From Floridanema evergladense (GTDB lineage: Bacteria; Cyanobacteriota; Cyanobacteriia; Cyanobacteriales; Aerosakkonemataceae): a stretch of 64,000 nt of DNA. How positions within the stretch are numbered: position 1 is the stretch's first letter; the number at the start of each line of letters is the position of its first letter. Positions 46,421 through 54,226 of the stretch are shown piece by piece. Under the pieces are notes generated by a model. The model saw only the letters and a list, made by a program, of their open reading frames with translations. It made no database searches and was not told the DNA's origin. Location: the NCBI RefSeq assembly GCF_041929205.1, contig NZ_JBHFNT010000224.1. One strand, given 5' to 3'. The translations under genes and the position numbers were made by a program.

Positions 46421-49400
46421 TCACCTCTTATTATTTTTCTTTTTGTTAAGTTTTGCCATGAATTTGTCAAGTTGTTGTTGATTAAGTCTAGCGGCAGCAA
46501 AGTCAGAAGGTGTATAATCTTTGAACTCGGTTGATTGACAGTGAGTAATTAGATTTTTTAATGCTTCCATAAAGCCGGAAGCTAACTCTTCAATGGTGCT
46601 TTGTTTATGAACATTCTCACTGTAAGCCCAAGTCATTTCCAAAATTCCGCCCCGAATAAAACCACTAATTCCTAGCAGATGACTACGCTTGTTTAGTAAG
46701 CTTTGTTCAGCTTTAAATTCTTTAACCAAACCTAACTCAGCAGATGCTAATAATACTCGATCGAACTGACCAAGATAATTAAAACTCACTTGTGCTTGAG
46801 ATAGCGCTTCTAATTTTCTGCGGATAGCATCATTTTTGGGCAAATATCGCAATATGCCATAACCAATCCCTCGGTTAGGAATCTGCCGAAGTTTTTCTTT
46901 AATTAACTTTAAAGTTTCACCAGGATGGTCGTTGTTTCCTAAGTGTAATCGCACGGGAAATAAGGTGGTAAACCAGCCTACGGTGCGCGATAAATCCACA
47001 TCTTCAAACAAATCTTCCCGTCCATGACCTTCCAGGTCAATTAACAGAGAACGTTCTCCTGTCCATTGGGCAAAACTTTCCATTAGGGCGGTCAATAACA
47101 CATCATTAATTTGAGTATTATATTTAGATGGTACATCTTGCAAGAGCGCACGAGTTTGTTCTTCAGTTAAAGAAAATGATACAGCAGAGGTTGAAGCTAC
47201 AGTGTTGTTTTCTGTGTTTGAAGGATAGTCTAATGGTAATTTTGTAAATGAGAAATTAGACTCATTCAGCCAGTAATCTATTTCTTGTGTTATTGCTTCT
47301 GATTGGGCATAAGCTGTTAAGCGATCGCTCCAATATTGCCAAGCAGTTGTTTTCGGTGGTAATTTAATAACTTCACCTCTGCTGATTTGTTTATAAGCAA
47401 TAGCTAAATCTTCTAACAAAATCCGCCAAGAAACACCATCTACCGCTAAATGATGAATGATGAAAAGTAATAAATTTGGTTGATTCTTACTTAACTGAAT
47501 TAGTGCTATTTGTGCGATCGATCCTGTTGCCAAATTCAAAAAAGCTTGCAATTCTGCATTTTTAGCTTTAATCGCTGTTTCTTGTGCTTCTGGTGATAAG
47601 TGGGATAAATCAATAACACTAAACGGCACTGATTCTTCAACATCCCCATTAATCTGCTGCCAACTTTCACCCTCTGGCACAAACCGCAACCGCAAAGCAT
47701 CATGATGGACTAACAATTGTTGTACAACTTGCTGCAATAATTCGGGTTTTACATCGGGTGCAACTTCCAATAATACTGACTGATTAAAGTAATTAAATTC
47801 GGTTAATTTTTGCTCAAAAAACCAATGCTGAATCGGGGTTAACGCCACCTTTCCTGTCACTAAACCTTGTTGGGCATTAACTTGACGAGTAACACCTGCC
47901 ACAGCAGCTAATTCTGCGATCGTTTGGTACTGAAATAATTGTTTAGGGGCAATTTGTATCCCCGCTTGTTTAGCACGAGAAATTACCTGAATGCTGAGGA
48001 TAGAATCGCCACCCAATTCAAAGTAATTATCATGAATCCCCACCTTTTCTATTCTTAAAATTTCCGACCAAATCTCTACTAATTTCTCTTCTATTATGCT
48101 ACGAGGGGCAACAAAATCATCCTCTTTATGAGAAAAATCGGGGGCTGGTAAAGCACGATAATCAACCTTTTGATTCCCCGTCATTGGCAACTTATCTAAC
48201 AGCACAAAAGCCGCCGGAATCATATAATTAGGCAATTTCTCTTTCAAGAAAAGGCGCAATTCCTCAATTTTTGGTTGCGGTTTGTGGGGTACAATATAGG
48301 CAACAAGGCGCTTTTGTCCGGGTAAGTTGTCTTCACGCGCCACAACAACAGCTTGAAATACCTGCGGATGTTGATTCAAAACTGTTTCGATTTCTCCCAA
48401 CTCAATCCGAAAACCGCGAATCTTCACTTGATCGTCAACTCGTCCCAGGTATTCTAAACTGCCATCGGTGCGAAATCTGGCTAAATCGCCTGTTTTGTAG
48501 AGTTTCGAGGGACTGGGGAGGTTCGACTGGGGACTCGGAAAGTTTTGGGTTTCCCCTGCTTCTCTGCTGGTGACAAAGGGGATAAATTTCTCCTGGGTTA
48601 ACTCTGGGCGATTTAGATAGCCTCTGGCTAAGGAAGCGCCACCAATGTGCAATTCTCCGGGAACTCCGATCGGCACGGGTTGCAGATATCGATCTAAAAT
48701 ATAAATTTGAACATTAGCGATCGGTCGTCCAATAAAAACAAAAGTATCTGTTGCAGAATTTAAACGCTCTAGAGTGGTGACGACTGTGGCTTCTGTTGGC
48801 CCGTAAGTGTTAAATAATAGAGGCGGCTGGGTAAAATGTGCAATACCACTGTGCCAACGCTTCACTTTTTCTAGATGTGCTTCTTCTCCGCCAATAATCA
48901 CAACTCTGAGAGTTTCAGGAATTGGGGAATCTTGCGGAGTAAGGGCGGGTTTTGTGCTTAATTTTTTTGTTGTGATTGCAGACTGATCTACTAAACTTGC
49001 CCCTACTAACTGATGCCAAAAAGCGGTGGGGAGATCCAAAACTGTTAATTGCCATTCTTGACAACAGCGCCAAAATTCATCAATTGAATGCAACATTTCT
49101 TCGGTGCGTAACACTAAGGTTGCGCCGACTGCAAGACAGGGAAAAATTTCTTCAATGGATGCGTCAAAGCAGAAGGAGGCAAATTGTAAAATCCTGTCAG
49201 ATTGGTTAATTTCATATTCTTGAATCGCTGTCATGACAAAATTAATTAGCGATCGATGTTCAATCATTACACCTTTGGGTTTACCTGTGGAACCAGAGGT
49301 GTAAATTAAATAAGCGAGGTTGTGCAGTTGAACATTACTAACAGGATTAGCTGTATTTTGTTGAGCAACGATCGACCAATCTTTATCTAAACAAATCGTT

Positions 49401-52400
49401 ATTCCAGTGTAATTTGGTAATTTAGGTTGAAATCTCTCTTGGGTTAAGACAATGTTCAATTGCGTATCTGCAATAATGTCAGTTATTCTTTCTGTGGGAT
49501 AGGCAGGGTCAAGGGGAATGTATGCACCTCCAGCTTTGAGAATGCCGAGTAACCCAACTATCATTTCTAAGGAACGCTCAACGCAGATGCCAACCAAAGT
49601 TTCTGGTTTGACTCCTAAACTTTGCAGATAATGTGCTAATTGGTTGGCGCGATCGCACAATTCACGGTAAGTTAATTGTTGACCCAAATGCCAAACAGCT
49701 ACAGCATCAGGGGTTTTTTCGACCTGAGCCTCAAACAACTGATGAATACACTGCTTACAGTTATACTCTCTCTCTGTCTGATTCCACGACTGTAATAACT
49801 GCTGCTCGATCGCCGTCAGTAGTGGTAATTGATAAATTCGTTGCTCTGGGTTAGCAACAATTGCTTGTAGTAAAGTTTGATACTCCTCTACCATTCTTTG
49901 AATTGTGGCTGCATCAAATAGATCGGTGTTGTATTCCCAAATAACGGTGATTCCCTTCTGTTTGTCCTCAGAATTTGGGATCAAAACCACATCCAGATCG
50001 AATTTTGTAGATTTGTTGCTCAGAGCGACATTGGGACTGATGTTCAAGCCGGGAAGACTCAAGGAAGGCAGGGGCGTATCATGGAAGCTGAACATCACTT
50101 GAAACAAAGGATTATAGCTGAGGTTGCGTACTGGCTTGAGAGCTTCCACTACTTTATCGAAGGGCAAATCTTCGTTGGCAAAGGCTTCTAAGGTACAGGA
50201 ACGCACGCGATCGAGCAATTCTCGAAAAGTGGGATTGCCTGACAAATCTGTGCGTAAAACTAAGTTATTGACAATCATGCCAACGATCTTTTCTGTCTGG
50301 CGCATCCGCCGATTGGCAACTGCTGTCCCTACACACAGATCGTCCTGTCGGCTGTAGCGCTGCATCATTACTAAAAAAGCTGCCAGGGTGGTCATAAATA
50401 AGGTGACACCCTCTTGACGACTCAAAACTTGTAACGATTGAGATAAATCGAGCGACAACTCTACCCTAATTTGAGCACCGTTGTAAGTTTGTTGGGTTGG
50501 TCTTGGACGATCTAATGGTAATTCCAACAGGGGAGAACTGCCAGATAATTTTTGCTGCCAATAGGCGAGTTGGGCTTGAGCTTCCTGGCTTTTCACCCAT
50601 TCTCGCTGCATAAGGGCATAGTCCACAAATTGAAATGACAATTCTGGCAAAGGCGAGGGATTACCTAAACTGAAAGCTCGATAAAGTTCTATCAACTCTC
50701 CCAAGAAGACATTGTTAAAAGACCAACCATCATGAACTAAATGATGTTCAATGTGGATCAATAAATGTTCTTGCTCGCTTAGCTTCAACAAAGTCCACCT
50801 AACTAAAGGTAGTCGATCGATGTTGAAGGGCTTTTGCACTTCTGCATCAAATAGGCGCTGCGCTTGGGTTTCCCGATCGGATTCAGGAATTAATTGCAAG
50901 TCTACCACTCGGAAACTGATTGGTGAGGTTGGATGGATCGTTTGAAATAATCGTCCATCTGCTGCCGGAAATGTTGTGCGAAAGATTTCATGCCGTCGCA
51001 CAATTTCACTGAGACACTTTTGTAACACTGTGACATCAAGTTGCCCTGTGAATCTGAGAGTTGCTTGGGCTTGGTAGGCACTATTTTCTGGGGCGATTTC
51101 CTGAATGAAGTAAACTCGCTCTTGGGCAAAGGAGACGGGTAATTTACCTGTTCTCTTAACTGCTGGCATCGCTGAAAACTGCAACTGCGGTTTTAGCTGA
51201 CTCTGGGTTTCAATCAGTTTGGCAAAACTAGCTACAGTAGGGTTAGCAAAGATGTTTTGAAAGGATAATTTGATAGAGAAATTTTCTTGGATGCGGGAAA
51301 GGAGTTGCGCGAATATTAAGGAGTGACCGCCCAGTTGGAAAAAGTTATCATGAATTCCTACTTGCTGAAAACCTAGTAATTCGGCGCAAATACCTGCTAA
51401 TCTTTCTTCAATTGGGTTACGCGGTGCAACAAAGGTTTCTTCTAGTTCGGCGCTGGTGCGATCGGGAATCGGAAGATTTCGGCGATCGACTTTACCATTA
51501 GGTGTCAGGGGCAAAGAATCTAATATTACAAATACCCCCGGCACCATATAGTTGGGCAGCTTTTCTTGCAGAAAGTCTTTTAAAGTATTGACGGTTGTTG
51601 GCAGTTTTTGGTCGAGGACAATATAGGCAACAAGGTGTTTATCTCCTGGGCGGTCTTCACGCACTATTACCGCTGCTTGCTGTACGTCTCGATGTTGAAT
51701 TAACCTGGTTTCGATTTCATCTAATTCTATGCGGAAGCCGCGAATTTTGACTTGGCGATCGACTCGACCGAGAAATTCAATGTTACCCTCTGGTAAGTAC
51801 CGGGCTAAGTCACCAGTTTTATAAAGTTTTGCGCTGGGAGCAAGTTTTTTAGTTTTCTCCCCTGTTCCCTGTTCACTGTTAATAAACGGATTAGGAATAA
51901 ATTTTTCTTTAGTTAATTCTGGACGATTCAGGTAGCCCCTGGCTAAACCGTCGCCACCAATATATAGTTCGCCGACAGTGCCAATGGACACGGGTTGCAA
52001 ATTGTTATCAAGAATATAAATTTGTATGTTAGCGATCGGGCGACCAATTGATACTCTATCGCTAGAGGTAGATTCTCCTACTGTGGCGCAAACTGTTGAT
52101 TCCGTTGGGCCGTAAGCATTGAAAAAGCGCCGTCCGGTTGACCATTGCGCTATCAGTTTGGGATGGCAAGCTTCTCCGGCAATAATTAAGGTTTGCAAGT
52201 TTGGCAATTCTTCTATTGGTAAAGTTGCTAGTACTGTGGGTGGTAGTGTGACGTGAGTTATTGCTTGCTTCCGCAACATTTGCATTAAATCTGCTCCTGG
52301 GCGCAATGAATCTTGAGTTCCCAAAGTTAGACTAGCTCCAGAACACAGAGCCATCACAATTTCCGAAACTGAGGCATCAAAGCTGAGGGAGGCAAACTGG

Positions 52401-53071
52401 AGAATGCGGTTGTGTGGCTGTACGTCAAACAGTTTTATTTGTGCTAGGGCAAGATTACACAGGCTTTGATGTTGAATCATCACGCCTTTGGGTGTTCCGG
52501 TTGAGCCTGATGTGTAAATTAGGTAAGCTAGATTCTCTGATGTTACTTGACTGTGAGGATTTTCTTGGCTCTGTTGGTCGATCGATTCCCTGTCAGTATC
52601 CAGACAAACTAAGTTTACCCCGCTTTCAGTAAATCGTTCTACTAACTTTTGCTGAGTTAATATCACCTGTGCTTGGGAGTCCGACAACATGAAACTCAGA
52701 CGTTCTGGCGGATAGGTGGGATCTAAGGGCAGATATGCGCCACCTGCTTTGAGAATTCCCCATAATCCTACAATCATTTCTAGGGAGCGCTCCAGGCAAA
52801 TTCCGACGAGGACTTCTGCTCCTACACCTAAAGATTGCAAATAATGGGCTATTTTGTTCGATCGCTGGTTCAATTCTTGATAAGTAATTTGTGACTCATT
52901 GAAAACAACAGCAATATTGTCTGGGGTTTTTTCTACTTGTGCTGCCAATAACTGATGTATGCACAAGTCTTTGGGGTAATCTGTTCTTGTATTGTTCCAC
53001 TCCACTAATATTTTATGCTGTTGTCGATCGGTTAAAGTAGAGAGTTTATGAACTGAATCAGTAGAATACAT
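46421..53071 (-). CDS. apnA: Anabaenopeptin synthetase A, A-PCP-C-A-PCP-E
   Basis: This protein of about 2216 aa starts the peptide. Domains: A1 30-535, pocket D-A-S-T-I-A-A-V-C (Tyr/Phe type); PCP1 with GGHSL near 583; C 640-1080 with HHLVHDGWS near 777; A2 1100-1630 with GSTGKPKG near 1262, pocket D-A-E-D-I-G-T-V-V, an acidic basic-residue pocket that fits Lys; PCP2 with GGDSI near 1689; epimerase 1740-2190 with HHLAVDGVSW near 1874. This is the ApnA/AptA layout: the first module supplies the exocyclic residue joined through a ureido bond to D-Lys. The protein has no starter C domain; its first residues match a C-A linker (WNNTRTDYP). ATG 53071 follows a GTG at 53074, either of which could be used. 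The upstream AAAAGG is very close to both, so the exact start is uncertain. Confidence 0.94.
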   Translation of the reverse strand: MYSTDSVHKLSTLTDRQQHKILVEWNNTRTDYPKDLCIHQLLAAQVEKTPDNIAVVFNESQITYQELNQRSNKIAHYLQSLGVGAEVLVGICLERSLEMIVGLWGILKAGGAYLPLDPTYPPERLSFMLSDSQAQVILTQQKLVERFTESGVNLVCLDTDRESIDQQSQENPHSQVTSENLAYLIYTSGSTGTPKGVMIQHQSLCNLALAQIKLFDVQPHNRILQFASLSFDASVSEIVMALCSGASLTLGTQDSLRPGADLMQMLRKQAITHVTLPPTVLATLPIEELPNLQTLIIAGEACHPKLIAQWSTGRRFFNAYGPTESTVCATVGESTSSDRVSIGRPIANIQIYILDNNLQPVSIGTVGELYIGGDGLARGYLNRPELTKEKFIPNPFINSEQGTGEKTKKLAPSAKLYKTGDLARYLPEGNIEFLGRVDRQVKIRGFRIELDEIETRLIQHRDVQQAAVIVREDRPGDKHLVAYIVLDQKLPTTVNTLKDFLQEKLPNYMVPGVFVILDSLPLTPNGKVDRRNLPIPDRTSAELEETFVAPRNPIEERLAGICAELLGFQQVGIHDNFFQLGGHSLIFAQLLSRIQENFSIKLSFQNIFANPTVASFAKLIETQSQLKPQLQFSAMPAVKRTGKLPVSFAQERVYFIQEIAPENSAYQAQATLRFTGQLDVTVLQKCLSEIVRRHEIFRTTFPAADGRLFQTIHPTSPISFRVVDLQLIPESDRETQAQRLFDAEVQKPFNIDRLPLVRWTLLKLSEQEHLLIHIEHHLVHDGWSFNNVFLGELIELYRAFSLGNPSPLPELSFQFVDYALMQREWVKSQEAQAQLAYWQQKLSGSSPLLELPLDRPRPTQQTYNGAQIRVELSLDLSQSLQVLSRQEGVTLFMTTLAAFLVMMQRYSRQDDLCVGTAVANRRMRQTEKIVGMIVNNLVLRTDLSGNPTFRELLDRVRSCTLEAFANEDLPFDKVVEALKPVRNLSYNPLFQVMFSFHDTPLPSLSLPGLNISPNVALSNKSTKFDLDVVLIPNSEDKQKGITVIWEYNTDLFDAATIQRMVEEYQTLLQAIVANPEQRIYQLPLLTAIEQQLLQSWNQTEREYNCKQCIHQLFEAQVEKTPDAVAVWHLGQQLTYRELCDRANQLAHYLQSLGVKPETLVGICVERSLEMIVGLLGILKAGGAYIPLDPAYPTERITDIIADTQLNIVLTQERFQPKLPNYTGITICLDKDWSIVAQQNTANPVSNVQLHNLAYLIYTSGSTGKPKGVMIEHRSLINFVMTAIQEYEINQSDRILQFASFCFDASIEEIFPCLAVGATLVLRTEEMLHSIDEFWRCCQEWQLTVLDLPTAFWHQLVGASLVDQSAITTKKLSTKPALTPQDSPIPETLRVVIIGGEEAHLEKVKRWHSGIAHFTQPPLLFNTYGPTEATVVTTLERLNSATDTFVFIGRPIANVQIYILDRYLQPVPIGVPGELHIGGASLARGYLNRPELTQEKFIPFVTSREAGETQNFPSPQSNLPSPSKLYKTGDLARFRTDGSLEYLGRVDDQVKIRGFRIELGEIETVLNQHPQVFQAVVVAREDNLPGQKRLVAYIVPHKPQPKIEELRLFLKEKLPNYMIPAAFVLLDKLPMTGNQKVDYRALPAPDFSHKEDDFVAPRSIIEEKLVEIWSEILRIEKVGIHDNYFELGGDSILSIQVISRAKQAGIQIAPKQLFQYQTIAELAAVAGVTRQVNAQQGLVTGKVALTPIQHWFFEQKLTEFNYFNQSVLLEVAPDVKPELLQQVVQQLLVHHDALRLRFVPEGESWQQINGDVEESVPFSVIDLSHLSPEAQETAIKAKNAELQAFLNLATGSIAQIALIQLSKNQPNLLLFIIHHLAVDGVSWRILLEDLAIAYKQISRGEVIKLPPKTTAWQYWSDRLTAYAQSEAITQEIDYWLNESNFSFTKLPLDYPSNTENNTVASTSAVSFSLTEEQTRALLQDVPSKYNTQINDVLLTALMESFAQWTGERSLLIDLEGHGREDLFEDVDLSRTVGWFTTLFPVRLHLGNNDHPGETLKLIKEKLRQIPNRGIGYGILRYLPKNDAIRRKLEALSQAQVSFNYLGQFDRVLLASAELGLVKEFKAEQSLLNKRSHLLGISGFIRGGILEMTWAYSENVHKQSTIEELASGFMEALKNLITHCQSTEFKDYTPSDFAAARLNQQQLDKFMAKLNKKKNNKR

Positions 53072-53225
53072 CACCTTTTTTTGCCTAACCTTACTTAGGG
53101 AATCTCAATATTTAATATTTGAGCTCTCGTCGATGCGATCGCCTAATTTCATTTGATTTAGCATTGAGATGCTATATTCACTTTACTTACTTATCTGTTA
53201 ATTAAAGATTCTTCCAAATCTAAAG

Positions 53226-53251
53226 TTACCAATTTTATATAAAATTGGTAA
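53226..53251. promoter_or_regulatory. 26-bp perfect palindrome upstream of apnA (candidate operator)
   Basis: The half-site TTACCAATTTTAT is followed immediately by its exact reverse complement. The palindrome lies about 155-180 nt before the apnA start. As DNA it could bind a dimeric regulator; as RNA it would form an AT-rich hairpin. No T-run follows on the minus strand, so an operator or attenuator is favoured over a terminator. Confidence 0.45.
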
Positions 53252-53273
53252 TTTGACTAATTTAATTAAAAAC

Positions 53274-53374
53274 AGGCTACCAACCATTCGCTGGGACAGC
53301 ACCAAAGAAATATCTATTTCTTTTTCAGGAATTTCCTTCCCTCATTTGAATGTCCCTCATTAGATTGGTAGCCT
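53274..53374 (-). other. Candidate structured RNA element or long terminator
   Basis: On the minus strand a 10-bp closing stem (AGGCTACCAA / TTGGTAGCCT) encloses a 6-bp stem (GGGACA with TGTCCC) off-set by 8-9 nt on each side, plus an inner 9-bp hairpin (AAAGAAATA / TATTTCTTT). The closing stem is followed directly by GTTTTTAATT, terminator-like for leftward transcription. AATGAGGGA is repeated twice inside. It could be the 3' end of the small upstream gene, a small RNA, or part of the apnA leader. No known riboswitch class was recognised. Confidence 0.35.
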
Positions 53375-53477
53375 AGAAACAATTATGACTTGACCCGACA
53401 CCAACAAAAAGTCATATATTCTCTTGATTATTTGCCAATCCTTTCTTGAGTAAACTTACAGCCACAATGCTAGTAAA

Positions 53478-53870
53478 TTACTCAACTATATCCACTATTC
53501 TTGGTTCTGTAGGATCTCTGAAGATTTCTGGGCTGACATGATTTTTGAGCGTGGTTTTTAGCTCATCTTTAATGGGTAGATTGTTAATTTCTTGGATTAG
53601 AGAGGTTAAAGATTCATTTTTGCTACGTTCCTTGTAAACTAATTTGAGAACGGCTTCAATTCCATATCCTCCTAAAACGTCTCCTAAAACGCCCAATAAA
53701 CCCAGTATTCCAATTCCGCCCAGGATACCAAATGGTCCTCCTAATCCTGTTAGGGTGGCTGCAACAACGGCATTACTACCTGCTGCTGATGCTGCCATAA
53801 TTATAAGAATTACGCCAGGAAGACCCAAGCCAGCAAATTTTTTCCCAATTTCGTCCAATTCGATTTCCAT
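53478..53870 (-). CDS. Small glycine-rich hydrophobic protein of unknown function
   Basis: This 130-aa protein is not recognised. Residues 1-12 are charged (MEIELDEIGKKF). Residues 14-70 are a hydrophobic Gly/Ala/Leu/Ile stretch with repeated GGxGILG-type motifs, probably one or two membrane-inserting helices. The remainder is a polar helical tail with DELKTTL and a conserved-looking end. The composition resembles small membrane-active peptides or bacteriocin precursors, but no double-glycine leader or cleavage site is evident, so that is only a suggestion. I prefer ATG 53870, with AGG 8 nt upstream, to a TTG at 53894. The gene lies directly upstream of the apn leader and is separated from the nuclease gene by a terminator, so it probably has its own promoter. 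Confidence 0.65.
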   Translation of the reverse strand: MEIELDEIGKKFAGLGLPGVILIIMAASAAGSNAVVAATLTGLGGPFGILGGIGILGLLGVLGDVLGGYGIEAVLKLVYKERSKNESLTSLIQEINNLPIKDELKTTLKNHVSPEIFRDPTEPRIVDIVE

Positions 53871-54226
53871 TGTAATTACCTGCAAATTTTTCAATGTGGA
53901 TTAAAGCCTGACGATCTTCAGGATAGGAAATTAAGAGTATTCTATAACGTCTTAATCTTCAAAATTAAAAAAAATTTACTTTTTTTTAATTTGAGCAAGC
54001 TCGTGGCTAATTTTTCATTCTATGCCTGAAGAAGCATTATGGGTAGTAGATTCTTGACCAATCGGAATTGGTAGTTAATAAAAAACTAGTCATTAGTTTA
54101 TCACTAAGTAATAACTAATGACTAGTATTTAGAGTACATCGAAGAGCTTAATAGTTGTCAAACGCGATCGCTACACGACCATAAGAGCTAAATTGCTGAT
54201 TAATCAAGGGTTTTGCTGTACCTCAC
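53871..54226. other. Intergenic region upstream of the small gene
   Basis: This stretch contains the nuclease terminator (54085-54126) and an all-AT perfect 13-bp inverted repeat (53962-53974 and 53980-53992, A-rich then T-rich), about 100 nt before the small gene. The AT repeat could be part of a promoter or only low-complexity DNA. No ORF was seen. Confidence 0.55.
54080..54126 (-). terminator. Rho-independent terminator after the 2072-aa nuclease
   Basis: The arms ACTAGTCATTAGTT (54085-54098) and AACTAATGACTAGT (54113-54126) are exact complements with a 14-nt loop. On the minus strand the stem runs directly into six T. It lies about 100 nt after the stop of the gene at 54227. Confidence 0.8.

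Larger units (their letters stand above)
53075..53477. other. Leader region of the apn operon, no gene
   Basis: About 400 bases separate the small glycine-rich gene from apnA. The region contains a 26-bp perfect palindrome (53226-53251) and a foldable element closed by AGGCTACCAA/TTGGTAGCCT (53274-53374). The proximal 100 bases include a GCGATCGC site and AT-rich stretches that could hold a -10 box, but I could not fix a promoter. No ORF of interest was seen. Confidence 0.6.

Noticed and set aside
53962..53992. AT-only 13-bp inverted repeat as a terminator
   Set aside because: It has no GC in the stem and lies upstream of the small gene rather than after a gene; low-complexity DNA is as likely.
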